This document shows positions 23,801-38,800 of a DNA stretch of 64,000 nt, in pieces (the stretch's first letter is position 1; every line of letters starts with the position of its first letter). The notes beneath the pieces were generated by a model, which did not search any database, was not told where the DNA came from, and saw nothing but the letters and a program-made list of their open reading frames with translations. Origin of the DNA: Patiria pectinifera (taxonomy: Eukaryota; Echinodermata; Asteroidea; Valvatida; Asterinidae); contig CM057150.1 in NCBI GenBank assembly GCA_029964075.1, forward strand, positions 2,108,001 through 2,172,000, written 5' to 3'. A program made the position numbers and the translations under genes.

Positions 23801-26800
23801 TGGGGGTACCTATTCACAATTTTGAAGAAATTTAATTGTAAATTTATTCACAGGGTGCTGCCACACTGCCAAAAATATATTTCTTATTTTGAGAAAAAAA
23901 AACTTAAAACAAGTTATTTTTTCTAGGGAGTGACACAAGAAAATATTTCTAAAAGGCCAATTCTTGTTTTAAGAAACTTGTTATTAGATTTTTTTCTAGT
24001 GTTCTTGATTTAGGATAAATAATTTTCTTAACTTTTGTCAAAATAAGAAAAAAAATTCTAAACTTTTCTCAGTTATGTTTCTTATTTTAAGAAAAACTGC
24101 AAGAAAATTTTTCTTGTTACAATTTTCTAGGGAGTGACACAAGAAAACCTCTTTCCTTTTCTTGAATCAAGAATATAACCCCTTCATATTGCAAAAAAAA
24201 TCTAGTTTTTTTTCTTGTTTCTTTCTCAACTTTTGTCGAATTAAGAATATTTTTTTCTAAAGTTTTCTCAGTATGTTTCTTATTTTAAGAAAAACTGCAA
24301 GAAAATTTATATTGCTCAATCCACCTGAAATCAACTTTTCTCAGTTATGTTTCTTATTTTAAGAAAACCTGCAAGGACAATTTTCTTGTTACCATTTTCT
24401 AGGATTAGGAATGACACAAGAAAACCTTTTTCCTTTTCTTGAATCAAGACAATTAACTCCTAGCTGGAATTGTAATCTTGGGTGTGTTTTTTTTGTTTCT
24501 GCTGAGGTTTTCTTGGATTCCAAAAGAAAAGACATCATAAATCTTAGTACAAATTAATGAGAATTGTTTTCCTACTACAAGAAAACAACTTCAAGGCAAA
24601 GGTATGCATTCATCATAGCAGCAATGGATGCCATGAAGACATTGTGTTAATATTTAACAAATAAAAGTCCTTTGTTTCAGGCTTACCTTTTTTAATCACC
24701 CTGTATAGTTTGCTCATTTCAATAATAGTATTTTCACCTTACATTACAACTTTATTTAAAAATTTTGTCACTGTCATAACTAGGCCAATATACATTTTTA
24801 TTGGTGAACTTCAAACCTAGTTTTGAGCATTATTCTCCAAACTTAGATTTGCTTCTCGGGCAGAGCCTTATCGCCAAACTCAGATTCACTTCTAACATGG
24901 AGGAATAAGAACATCTAAAAATCAATTGTCATATCAGTGGCTGCCACTTTATATGTTACTTTCTACATGTATAAAAGAAAAGGAATTGCTATCTCACTCA
25001 TGCTTAGTGGGTTATGTGTGCAATGTTCAACATGTATTACAGTATGCATGTACATACACATAACTTTGCAACTACCGATCCGAAACTTACACAACTTTCA
25101 ATCTTTTCAATCCTTAAACATCTTCAACAATAAAGTTCATACAAATAGCCATCCTAACTCTATGATAATTAAGTTAAAACATGACAATAAAACTAACATT
25201 TGTACATACCTCTGGCAGAATAAAAATGATGGAAATGATAAGTGAATGTTCAGGCCTGACAGCTGAAACAATACACTTTTAAATTTCAGTTGGCCACTCC
25301 CCCAACAGCGCCCTCTGTTGTTCTGGCCAAAGTCATACAATTTTAATTTCATTCAAGAAAAGTTTTCTTAAAATGAGAAAGTATTTTTTTGTACAATGCA
25401 TCAACAAAGAACACTTGGCAAGAATAATTTTCTTGAAGTGTAGCATTTTTTGAAGACAAGAATTGTTTTTATTAACAGGAAATATTTTCTTAAAATAAGA
25501 AAATAGATGGCAAATATGAGAAAAACACAGTTCGTAGTTCTTAAACAAATTTCTTATGAAAGAAATTTTCTTAAAATTAGAAAATTTTCTTGTAATGAGA
25601 ATAATTTGAGAAAAAAAATCATTAAAAAAGATATAATTTCTTCAAGTATATTTTATTAAATATTTTAAGAAGTATTTTCTTGCCCATTTTCTTTTTTCTT
25701 ACAAATTATCTTAAATCTAGAATATTTTTCTAATTTCAAGAAAAGTTTTCTTAAGTAAGAAAATATTTTTGGCAGTGCACTCGTTTTAATTAGCCCTTGG
25801 TAATGTCCATGACATTGCATGATGTTTAGTTTTCCATTCTAAAGCCAGTAAGAGATATTTTTGTGAGACTTCATATGCAAGGCTAGTTTTTAGGGGCTAA
25901 TCCTATAATGGAAGAAAATTAATAAAAAATTAATTACAATTGTGCTAACGAACGTCATGGACATTACATTTAACGTCATGGACATTACGTCATGGACATT
26001 ACATGTCACATCCTGATTAAGACACTTACCTTTTTAAACAGTGGAATGATCCTCTATGACTATATACATGTAGGTAAATGCTACAATGTATCAATTGGAC
26101 CTCATATGTACAGTAGGTCAAACCTGGGTTAGTCAAAGAGAATACTTGTCAGAAATTTGTTTCAAGCACATGTTTAGCAGCGAGTATTATGACATGTAGT
26201 ACCACACCGACGGAAACAGACGATGCGGAACAGCAAAGTCCTTCTGATGCAGACGATGGCCAGTTGAACAGCGCTACTAACAAACCTTCAGGTAAAAGCA
26301 ACCCTTCCCAAAATTCAACTTTTAGATAAATGTTCAATTACTTAAAGAAAGGTGAAATGTTGTGTACAATATTATTTTTAAAATGGTCATTTCATTTTAT
26401 ACCCTTTGTCTTGCTCTCTATTATTCAGATCTCAGACAGATTCCAGTTGCAGGGGATTTTGTTGCTTTGAGACTATGTTCAAAGAAAGGCAGAGCTAGTG
26501 TTTACTTTGCACAAGTACATTATTTCATACTAAGCATAAAGTACATACATTTACATGTATGATGATGTTCAAACATGATTGTGATAAACAAAGCCCCATG
26601 CAGACAATCTTTCCCTCATTTGTTGTTCTCCGTTCTTGTTTTGCATGTCAATCTAGGTGGAACGTGTAGAGGATGACCTCATGACTGTCACGTACTTGGA
26701 AAACCAAGGAAGCAGCTACATTTGGCCTGTTCCTCCCAAGAAGTCATCCCAGCTCATTTCAACTGATCTTCTGGGAATTGTTCACCCAGTCACGAACATA

Positions 26801-29800
26801 GCAGGATCCAGATCAACTTTGAAAATTACAGAAACCTTTAATGTTTAATTTCCCTTTATTGTCGTCACAAAATGTTGACGCAAGATGGTCAGCATGTTAC
26901 TCGAGATGAACAATCACCTTGTGAGAAACACATGAAAGGGAATTATGGGAAATATAATTAGAAATGAAAGGTCACTACATGTACATACCTACATCTCTGG
27001 TCTATCATTACTTCTTCAAGGCGGAAGCCAGCCTGGTTAGATGTGGACGGAAAGTGCAAAAAGGGGACTTACCGGGGGGCGGGGTTTAAGTGAGATTCTG
27101 GGGGAGTTCTGGTTTTTAAAAATGTATGGAAGAGGTTAAACATTAAGATAGGGACATTGGATATAGTTTAATAATATTAACAGTAAGGCAGCACATGGGT
27201 TTACAAATTCAGGGTTAAGCATGATGCATCATTTTACAAGTTTGACGTAATGTCCATGACGCTAAAAATATACCAAAATGTAATGTCCATGACGCTCTAT
27301 TAAGACGTGTAACAGGAAAGTTGACAGGCGTTCTTAAAAATATTATTACTGTTCATGTTAACTACTTCCCTGTTCACAAAATAAAAAAGTATTCTAACAA
27401 TTTTGAACTTAAACTTCACAGAGTTTTGGAATTGAATATGTTGTACTCAAAACCCACTTCCGTTTTTCGTAATGTCCATGACGCTCGTTAGCAACGCTCA
27501 GACTCATTAATTAATTAGAACTTTTCCAAAGACATAGTATCATTTGAACTACTAGAACACAAGATACTAGTATCAAACACAAAACTATAAATCAAATCTA
27601 CTTGGTGTGTTTAGCTGATAAACAAAGTTCTAAAAATGTCTCCAACTGTAATGTCCATGACGTGGAATTGCCCACATACAAGAATTAGATATTATTATTA
27701 TTATTATTACATTGGTCTGACTGGGCCTGGGCCAATTGCGCACAATGAACCATTTGCCGTATGTGCCGTATTCGGAAATACAAGTACTGGTACTTTTACT
27801 TGTACTCGTACTCGGAAGCACAAGTACTCGTACTCGGAAGTACAAGTACTAGTACTAGGAGACCTGTCCTTGCACTTGGAAACTCCATGTACATGTAGCG
27901 GTACTCGTACTCGTACCCATGCTTGTTAACCTACATGTACACGTAAGTACTCGGCAGCACTCGGTACAGGGAATAAGGACTTGACTACAACACTGCTCAG
28001 TACATAATCGGATTAACTTTGTTATACAACGGGGACGGTTAGGCCTTTACAACCACACGGCTGTGTATGTTGATCTCATTCATGAATTTAAATCTTTATC
28101 CAAAATCGCTCGGGATAGCAAAGTATTCAACATACGGTATGTAACTGGCTCCACAAAAAAAGGGTATTAAGTCGCTTTGAGCAGTATTGTGTAAAAGCCC
28201 GCTCAACATTGAGAGGGTGAAACATTTTTGAAATACCTACGGTACATTGTACAGTTTCAGGTTTCACTCACAGAAATGTTGATTTTGATGAACAAAGTGG
28301 GAAAAAAACAACCATTTTGTGTGCATCATCCTGTTGTTCTACAACAAAGCCAGCTACGTGTATTTCAAAGCCTGTTTTCCCAGTTGTGTAATTTGAACTC
28401 CAAAGAAGTCATTACTAAGCAAATACATCATACATATGTATCTCCAGAACGAGAGGAGAGCTATGGAGCTCTATCAGGCCCTATACCAAAGGAAAGCTTA
28501 CATTGTGGGCTTTCCAACCATAATTAAATTACACCTTTTTTGCGCCATAATACCCTTTTTTTTGTGGAGCTGGTCACATATGTACTGAACATATTTCTGA
28601 CTTAAGAAATTATCTTCATGAGGAAATCTGTTCATTTAACGAGACACAAACATTTAACGAGCCCTTGCAAACCTATTGATGTGTTTTCCTCAAAACGACT
28701 CAATACTGAGTTACAATGTTTTTGCAATGACACAACAATACTTTGTTTAATTTTAATTCCCCACTACAGTGCAAGCGACTTCAGTAGGACTATTTAATGC
28801 AAGTGGAGGCACATTTACCCATGGGAGTGTGGTAAAACTCAGCAGTGATGTTTCAGAACACATCTTCACTTGCCAAGTACAGAATATCAACCCAGAAGCA
28901 ACTTTCACATGGACTCTTGATGGTAATCCAGTGGAACCAGGATTAATCTCAGTTCCTGTACATGTTGTTGGCGCAGACGGTCTCACAACCAGTTCAAGTA
29001 ATGTGACTTTGGCACCTAAGCGAGATTACGATGGGCAGGAATTGAAGTGTAAAGCTGTCAACTATGAGGATGATCCAGGAGTAATGATAAGTGTAACGCT
29101 CAGCGTGGATGGTACGTGTAGATAATATTCTAGCACTTAAAGTAGTTTCCGAAATAGGTACCGTACTTGGAGCTTTCCCATAGCAGTCATGGCAGTGTTG
29201 ACTGCTTAATCTTGTGTTCTTGTTTCCACCCTAGTACTCCACCAACCCGAACCCCTCCCCCCACCTCACCACCGGTACTTGCATACCTCTGATTGGCCTA
29301 TTTTTTGGTTCTGTTCCTTCCTCCAAAGTTCAACAACAACACATGGAATCTAGTCTTTGCAGATTCAGGAAAGCAACTGTTACATGCATACATGTACATG
29401 TACAGTGTGTATATTAATATCAAAACAATGGGAACAAAAACCATCCCCCTCCCCCCGACCCCTGTTTAATATAGAAACATTCCTACGATTTAAAAAAAAA
29501 TGTTTATTTCATATTTGTTTTAAAAAATTTTCACAGATCCATGCGATCCTAATCCTTGTGATAATGGCGGAACTTGTTCAGTTATGAGTGATGGGATAAC
29601 AGCTACATGTGAGTGCCCTACGGGATTTGAGAAACCTTTGTGTAAAGGTAAGTGATTTCTTAGATCTACACCGTAAGTCTTGACTTAGAAACAGTGGCTA
29701 AACCAAGTCCCCCCTTCATTTTTGCTTTGAAAAAAAAATGTTATCAAGTATTGACAATGAGGCTCCCTCTTACATGTCTTAAGTGCCCCCTGCAAATTCA

Positions 29801-32800
29801 AGGACCCCTGTTATGATACTGCTCCCCCCTCCCCCCAATCAGAACAATACATGTATGTGTACATGTAGGATTTACAATGTACATACATGTGGTGCAATGT
29901 TCTTTTCATTTTGCACTTCAAAGGTCAGTGTAACAGTCTCAGTTATCCAGTACTCTGACCAAATATTTTTGACGGCTTTGTGCTGTGTGCTGAGTTCCTC
30001 TGTCAGTTACCCTGTTTTAGTAGAGATCCACTATAAAAGCAGTTTACCTTCCGGCCTTTTCCTAGTGGAGCCACCCTTGGCTTGTATTCAACATTGTAGA
30101 CATGGTAGAAGACAGTATCCTGATTCATGTAAGCCTATATGTACAAGGATGGTGGTGTTGCCTACTTGCAACTGGCCTTGTTCAGATTGTTCATACCGTA
30201 CCAGGCATCTTTGGCCCCTTAAGGTTAGCCCCCGTCTCCATTTTTAAGTAAAAACTCTCCGTCCTCTCCTTTAGAAAGTGTCTCCTTGCCCAAAACCACA
30301 GCTTAAACATACCCGACAATGCAGTTTGGTACCCTTCATTCAAAGTCAGCCCACTAGATAACTAAGCCTGGTACTGTAACATGCTTGATTATTCCACAGA
30401 ATTTGTTCAGAATGATCAGCATACCGCCAACTGGATACAAGAAACAAAGTAAAGAGGGCCACTTATTTACCGTCACGTTAGCAGTTTTTCCAGTGGTTGT
30501 GATTTTTTGTAAAATACATGTACCTGAAACCACCAAAGAAGAATTGCAACACATGACTGGGCATGCAGCCTTTTGCTAAAGATAATTTGAGTTGATTATT
30601 TATTTTGCTTTTTGACATTATCCTCAAATTTCCATCAAAAAGTGGGCGGAAAACTTAGGTAACTTTTTCTGTCAATTTTTGATGGAAATTTGAGGGTGAT
30701 TTTAAGAATTAAAAAAGTAAGAAATGATTCAACACATATTACATGTATTATTAGCCTACATGTTTATTCTCATTTCAAAAACTTTTTGGGTGGTTTCAGG
30801 TACTGTAAAAAAATTACAACCATTGGAAAAACTGAAAACGTCACAGATGCAAAGTGGTCCCCTTTATTGTGTTTCTTGTCTGGAGCAGATTATCATGTGA
30901 CTCAAATGTATGGTTACATATACCGGTACAGGGACATACCGGTATCGACTAACTTACCAGTTGTGCTAGGGATCAGTATGGCTGTTGTTATGTTACATTA
31001 TTATATATTTGCATTTAATATCTTTCCCTTAATATTCATGCCAGTTCATCTTGAATACCTGTCTGCCTGTGTTACTTATTTTGGCAACTTGTAACCAATG
31101 TTTATTTACAGGCACATTCGTGGATGATTCACATTGTACATACAGCTTTAATAGTTTGAAGTTTACATTGGGACAACAATGCTCCTACCCCAGAACTGTC
31201 CATCCGCTGCAATGTCCGTCCGGGCAGCTTAGTTTCCGGATGATAACTTGAGTTACCCCTGTACATGTAGCAATGTTGTTTGGGATTGTAACTTCGGTAG
31301 GGGGTTGCCCTTGGGAGTGGGCAAGTTTGGATTGGTTTTGAGGTCAAAAGTCAAAGTTCAAGGTCACCGTGGTGAGTTAAAGGTAAATGGTTTCCGGATG
31401 ATAACTTGAGTTAAAAATGAGATTTTGGTGTCTTACTTTAGTAGGGGGTTGCCCTTGGGAGTAGGCAAGTTGGGATTGGTTTTGGGGTGGAAAGGTCAAA
31501 GGTCAAGGTCAGTGTGGTGAGTTAAAGGTAAATGGTTTCCGGATGATAACTTCAGTTAGAAATCACATTTTCCTGTCTAACTTAGGTAGGGGGTGCATGC
31601 CCTTCGGAGTAGGCAAGTTTGGATTGGTTTTAGGGTCCAAAGGTCAAGGTCACTGTGGTGAGTTATAGGTAAATGGTTTCTGGGTGATAACTTGAGTTTG
31701 AAATGAGATTTTGGTGGCTAACTGAGGTAGGGGGTTGCCCTTGGGTACAGGCAAGTTTGGATTTGTTTGGGCATCAAAATGTCAAAGGTCAAGGTCACTG
31801 TGGTGAGTTAATGGTTTCTGCATGATACTTTCAGGTAGACATGATATTTGAGTTTGGAATGTCAGTTTTCCCTTTTCAACAAACTTCGGCTGAGGGGTTT
31901 CAGCAGCAACGCTGTTATTTTACAGGATGCTTTAGACATGTCATTTCCTAACAATCCAGTAAAGTATTTCATGATATGTGATCATTTTATTTTTTGCTGT
32001 TTGCAAATGTTACATGTATAGTATTTCAGTCACTTTTATGTCGGCTCTCTATGGTACATGTGTAGTGCGTACATGTACCCTGTACCATGTGTACCGGTAC
32101 ATGTTCATGTACGTGTACATTAAACTACTTGTACTGGTGGTCTTTGCCATTAAGCCTTATTCTTCAACACTTGAAAAAAATGGATAAATTTACATGATTT
32201 TAGATTCACATGGCAATAATAAACAAATTGTATTGTACCGGTAGTCTATGCATATGTACATGTACCAGTACGGTAGTTGGGTAGTCATGGTAGTGGCAAC
32301 CCCCACATAATGTACACCTCTTATAAATTTTAAAACTTCTTGACGGGCCAGTAGTGTTCAACAAAAGGAATAAAATTAAATATCATTGGGCACCTCACAT
32401 GGAGGGACTACTGTATCATTGTACGTGTACCTGCAGCTGGTTGCACAACATTACATTGCGATGTGACTTGCAGCACATATGAGGTAGGCATACATGAATT
32501 TATTACATTCAAATCCTGACTGTTGCTTCTGTGCATGGCATTACTATTCACGCTTCCTATTTAAAGCCGTTTCTGCTTCTGCTTCTTATACTGGCTGGAC
32601 TCTATGACGAGTATAATAGCCAGGCTTGTGCGGGGGTGAGTGGGCATTTATTGGAGTTGCTGCTTCAAACTGATCAATGACATTGTGTTGACTACACAAT
32701 GTAATAAATCTTCCAGGGAAAAAAATGAAAAAAAAAATAAGAACTTGTCCTACAGGTAGTATGCACTATGTGGCTATGGTTACTCATTCACACTACATCT

Positions 32801-35800
32801 ACAATGGAATACATGTGATGGTGTGATAAAAACGTTTATAAAAGTAGGCTAGACATATTTTACATGTTTTAAACAAGCTTCATGTAATCGTTAGATGTAC
32901 CAGTACATGTACATGTATTGTGTCCATACATGTATGTCCTGTTGTTAAAGAATGACAGTGATGTTTGACATTTCATTACTGGGTTTCTCAGAACCCAAGA
33001 TACATGTATTCATCTTTGATAGCAAAACATGAAAATGTACAGGTACATACCTGATACTTTTTTCAAATTGTTGCAGCTATTATATATCTGTAAAACAGTC
33101 TCAACCCATTAGTCCCTCTATTGCACAATTGTGCAACTACGAGTACATGTACATGTACATGTACATGTATTTCACTCTGTACGGTACCTATACATGTACT
33201 GCACAATGCAGTCTGTGTTCTTCATGAAACAAATTAACTACAGTGTAACAAAATGCAGTAAAGACCTGTGTTAATGGGTTAAAATAGGAAGCGATTAATT
33301 GATGGTGCCCATGAAATTTGTATGAAGTGCCTGTTTCCATGGTATTCCACCAAGGCTTCCACCACAAAAAAAACCCGCACAAATCAGAAAATGCTTAAAT
33401 AGCAAAAGAAGCCAGCCAAAATGTCATACAGTAGGCCTAATGCTTGTGGCTGCTTCAAAATTCAGTGTTTTGGTTAATAAATTACGTATACCGGTACATA
33501 ATTTGCTTTTTACTCCTTCCTTGACCATGTTGACCCCACAAGATCAAGCTACCACTCCATGCCCCACATGTAATTGCATGCAATCATTTCCTTGCTCCTT
33601 TTGCTTGCAAATTTCATGGTGCTGTGCAGTGTACTGGTACATGTGGAATGGGAGGAATATAATCGCAAGGTGGACTTTTTCTGGACTTTTTCATTTCACG
33701 AGGCGAAGCCGAGTGAACTGGAAAAGTCCAGATTTTACCGAGCGATAATATTCCTCCCATTTCACAATTTAAAGCCACTCAATATTTGTTTTATATAACT
33801 GACATGATCCTTGTCATTTGATACATTTGAACTCTTTTTCAATACGAAACTGGAGGAAAATCTATTTCTCTAGTCCAAACCACCCCTTCACGAAAATGTT
33901 TGAACCCAACGCTGTAGCGCTGGCTCTTTGGAACAATACGCGCTACACGCAACGCTGAACGCGCACACCAGCATGCATTTGCACACAAATACCGCGTCAT
34001 AATCCTGACTGTTGAATAGTATTTCCCATTCCCCATGGGCGGATAGTACTTTTTGAGCCGCGACGTGAATGGGAGCAATAACGAATGTCATGTGATGTTA
34101 GTTCCACCAATCAAATGACTAGGATCTGTATGTCAGTTATATAAAATGTAACTCATTGCTGCATGCATAAACAGAAATATTGATGATCATTGAAAACTCT
34201 GTTTTAAGAGAATTGATTTTGGGTTACGTGCTAGATGATTAATCATGTAGTTAATTTTATAAAAAATGAGAAAAAAAGACCTATTGTGAGTCTCGAAATA
34301 TGTTTTTTTTCCTTTGGGGATAATTGGTACATGACTTGGCTTACCGTAACTTGAAAAAGCTTTTGAAGTTCACCATGTTCACTTGGCTCTTACTTGTCAT
34401 ACCCTGAATTTGCATTGTAATGCCATTGCAGCCTTTCTCCCAGCATTTTTTTCTTGAAAAATATGTAAATGTAATCAGTGCTTCAACCGAAGTTCACACC
34501 CATGCTTTTCTTTCTTTCATCATGTATTTGGTTCAGTGCTGTAAGGGTCATTAGTTGTAAAATTGTTTACCGCCATAAAAGGCAACCTTACAATACAAAA
34601 ATTGATTAAGTCTAATTTTAGAAAAGTCAGTTTTTGTTTCTGCTTTAAGAAAAATATAAACACGTAGTTTCTCCTGATCCATTAAAATGGAGTGTTTACA
34701 CTACAAAACAATTTTCACAATCGGGGGAAGGTTTTTAAAAGTCTTTATTTTCCAGATTCCAGTATTGTTTTGTCTGTATTTTGCCATATTTCAAGAATTT
34801 TAATAGAATTGCTTTTGAGACAAAGAATTCATGAATCTTTACAGTAATGGTGTTTTTACCTAAAAAGTTTGGTATTTAAACAAAAGAAATGGGTATTTTA
34901 AGGGCTGTCTTTAGGCAAAAAAAAAATACTTTGCAAGTACATACCCTAGTTGCACTGAGTCTCTTTGCAGCCCTTTTCATTTTACTCAAATCTCACCCAG
35001 CAGGCTGTAAAATTTTGATATTGAAATCATATTTTTCTCTCAAATATTTAAAATGTAATTTGGATTTTTGCTTGTCTGATATGCACAGGAATTATAATTT
35101 TTTTTAAAAATAGACTCACAAAAAGTTTAATTTGATGTAAAACATTGTATTTAACTCTGAAACAAGTCTGTGCATGAATGCATGCTCATTAGTTAAATGC
35201 ACTTATTAGGCCAAAAAAAAAAGTCTCCTGTTTCTGGTATGGAGCTTGCCCAAAAAGTGGTGCGGCGACGCGGCTTCCTTTTTTTTTTACCTGATTTTCT
35301 TGCTTTAAATGTCGGCTGATGACTGCAAATGGTGCCCCGACTAAATTTAGTGCAAATATATGGGAGTCCTGAGAGGCCACATAAAGCTTATCCTCGACCA
35401 TAACCCCATCTAAAAACATGTTAAAATTGTGCAGCAGCAGGATTCTAGTCAAACCAGTGAGTTTGGCAGTTTTGAGACATCATCTTTCATTGAAAAAAAA
35501 CTGTTTCATTTTGCGGACGCGCATGGCTACGGCGACGAGTGCGCATACCAGAAACCGGAGACTTTTTTTGTTTGGCCTTAATGAAACATTTGCTAATTCC
35601 AACTTTCATGCCAGCAACCTTTGCGCTTTTCCCCTAACTACAGTACATTTACACCTCCACCTTTTTTTTTTCAGCTGGAGCTGGCAGTATCCTGTACAGA
35701 CTGGATGTGATTCTTGCCTGTCTTGCTGTAACTGCAGTTTATATGTTCAACCATGGGATTTAAGTGTCCTCTTATCTGGGTGCTGCTCTAATGAATGAAC

Positions 35801-38800
35801 CACGTACATGAGGGAGTTGTCAGAACAAACGATAAAATCATAAGAGGAATAAAAATGCCACAGGAGCTGGTAGTTTAAGTGGGGCGTGTGTGTGTGTGTG
35901 TTTTTTTTTAGAGTCTATAGAGTTGTTGAACACTCCCAGTTATCCCGTTATGGCTGAAGCATTGTGTCAGCCAGCTATTGTTCAGAGCTGCCATCATGGA
36001 CTGGTTGTTTTGAGCTGGCACAATGCTGCCATTACTGGAGGCCGTGTACTCTTTGCCAAAATTGTTATACATTTAATTACATGTATTGATCTCCATGTGT
36101 CAAGTCTGGAAAGAATACTGACGTGATGTGTGCATGTAAGTTTGTCCGAAGCCCAATTTAAAGTATACTTTAAGTATATTTGGCTTCGGACAAACTAACA
36201 TGCACACATTACGTCAGTATTCTTTTCAGACTTCACACATGGAGATCCATACGTGTAATTAAATGTCAAACTTTGCAGATTAATTTAAAATCATGTTAAA
36301 GCTTACGCCAGTTCCCCCCCCCCCTCCCACCTTTTCCCCTGTACAACTACATGTAGACAACATGCAGGTACCTCAAATTCGCATGCTGAAAAGAGCCTAC
36401 CGTAATTTAAATTATAAACTAAAAACCTTGGCCTGAATTATTGGAAATCCATGAAAACATGAGCATTTTAACTGTTAATTTCGTTAAAAAGGTTACTTAT
36501 TTCGGCTTGGTCCATTAACAGCAGCCATCCCCAGACCGGATCTTATTCACACTGTTACCATGGTTACCCACATACATGTACATTTTGTACACGTATACCG
36601 GTACATACATTGTACATGTAGCCTGAATTATTCAAAAGCCTAAAAGATTTCTTTGAACTACAATGTACGTACTTTATCATGTCATAGGCCTACCAAAAAC
36701 AGAAATTGCCTTTGCAGATACATGTATAACTTTATTTAGGAACAAAGCAGTAATTTTCTTGTATTACCCATAATCTTAGCTATTACATGTACGTGAATGC
36801 AAATGTTTGTGTTCATTTACAAACCCACATTAACATACTGTACATTTTGTACGTACTGCAGCACAAATCCATGTTTTATATTAAGGAGAACAACTTTATA
36901 TTTACAGAGAATTTACATGCTCATGACTCACATACATGTACATGTACGTGCTTACATACAGGCACATTATTAATGTGTCATACTGTGCCGCCATTCCTAA
37001 TCAATTCCTAATTGCCTGATGCATCCAATGCTGTCACAAAATGCAAATATGCATATAGTTTACATACATAAATGTAGCGTACATACATGCATGACACAAG
37101 TTGTATCAATGTGCTACAATCACAATGAACTGAGATCGGAGTGCAAAATAAATTGGCCCATTTCAGACATACATGTAAGTACATGTACATGTACACATAC
37201 ATGTGGATAGCATTTGTCAGAAGGAGGGGGGTTGAACTTGCACAATATTTAGGGAATAACAGTGTGAAGATCCGGTCTTCATTGCGTGATAATGACCGGG
37301 TCCGGGTCCGCTGTTAATGGACCAAGCCGAAATTAGTTCAACTGTACATGTATGTGATTTAATTGTATGACAAATCATCAACAAATATGGAGTTTGGTTG
37401 CATTTCCTGCTCTTTGCGTCTGTATGTAATTCCCCTGTTTTTTGTGTGTTCCATGACCTTGGTGATCTTTCCACCACGTTTCCTGGCTACCAAGCCTTTC
37501 CTTCAATAACTCCATTGTCAAATGTAATAAATGGTGATGTATGCAGTTAACTGTAAGTACACGAAAAGCAGCCATGTACATATATGTAGACAGGTGTACA
37601 TTGTAATTGTACATATACAGTACATACACTTGCTATGTACACTTGCTTTGTGCGCTTCATCTGCGCAGAGCACCATACTTTGTAGTTAGTTCAAGTGCAG
37701 GTACAACTGATTATTTTGCATATATGTATGGCTCTCTATACATCCATGCACATTGATCTAACGTGGGGGAAGGGGGCGCAGGCAAGTGAAGTTCCCCTGC
37801 CCCCATTTAAATTCTTGAATTGCACAAAACTGGTTGCCTTCAGTTCCCCCTCTTGAAAAAAATATGGTGCACCTCCTGTGCGCCACCATAGAAGTTTAAG
37901 GCCAGTTACGCCGTTGGTAACATTATCAGAAAGTAATCACTAAACAAGTAATTCCGATCGTCTTATTGACACCAGCATGCTCAAACTAATATTTGCTAAG
38001 ACAAATGTAAGGGCTGAATCCATTACTTACATGCATGCACAAAGAATAGCTTTGGAGTTTGAAGCACGTGTTTATACATTATCCTAAAGTTTCAGCAATG
38101 GATTGGTTTGCTAGCTTGTTGTTCAACTAAAAAATCCAACAATTCAGTTTTTCTGCTTTACAATATTGTTGAAATAAAAGAGTGTGTTAAATAGGATGAC
38201 ATGCTGGGAATATGAGATATTCTCAGTTACATGTACATGGTTTGATGTTTACCAGGGAAAGCCCATCGATACATCCTGTGAATATAACTTTTTTTTCATT
38301 AAGCAAGGACATGTTAATTGTGTCTACAAAATGGTGTTCCCAGTCAATTTCGAAAGCATGCATCTGTAAAGAACTCAAAGATTTTGAGACGATCCCTGAA
38401 AGTACACTTATACATTATGAGAGTACCAGTACATAATAGTGTGATTATGCATTCCCCCTTGCAAACACATGAAGTGTGTAAATTTTTTGTTGTTGTCTGT
38501 CATACATGTATTTCCTTCTTTACGTGTAAGTAAATATAAAGTTGGTATAATACAGCATAATTACGTGTTAAAAAGATTTTCATTCAACTTAACTCATAAA
38601 TTGGTTTGCTTCCCACTGAAACAGAAATTGCTCACAAGCTCAATCCAAATAGTTATCTTTTTCAAATTATCATGGAAAATAGGGGTTAAAGTGATGAATA
38701 AGTTGGGGAGTCTTTGAATGAAACACCTTTTTAAAAAAAAGAAAGACTTTTGTAACGCATAGGCCTAGTGAATTGCAGTGAATACAAAAGGATCGAGGTG

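Larger units (their letters stand above)
23522..27674 (+). mobile_element. DNA transposon with TGGGCAATTCCAC ends and GTCATGGACATTAC repeats
   Basis: 13-bp perfect inverted termini at 23522-23534 and 27662-27674. Eight copies of the GTCATGGACATTAC word are grouped at the two sides: left at 25801 (reverse), 25953, 25974 and 25988; right, all reversed, at 27247, 27280, 27469 and 27648. The interior holds a three-exon coding remnant (26181-26848) and a second transposon (23864-25777). It lies within a LINE-like 3' tail. Superfamily not recognised. Confidence 0.78.

Noticed and set aside
21112-27993. One large hAT element spanning both GTACTCG blocks, with everything between nested in it
   Set aside because: The candidate ends do not match well and the flanking 8-mers differ, so no shared insertion is supported.
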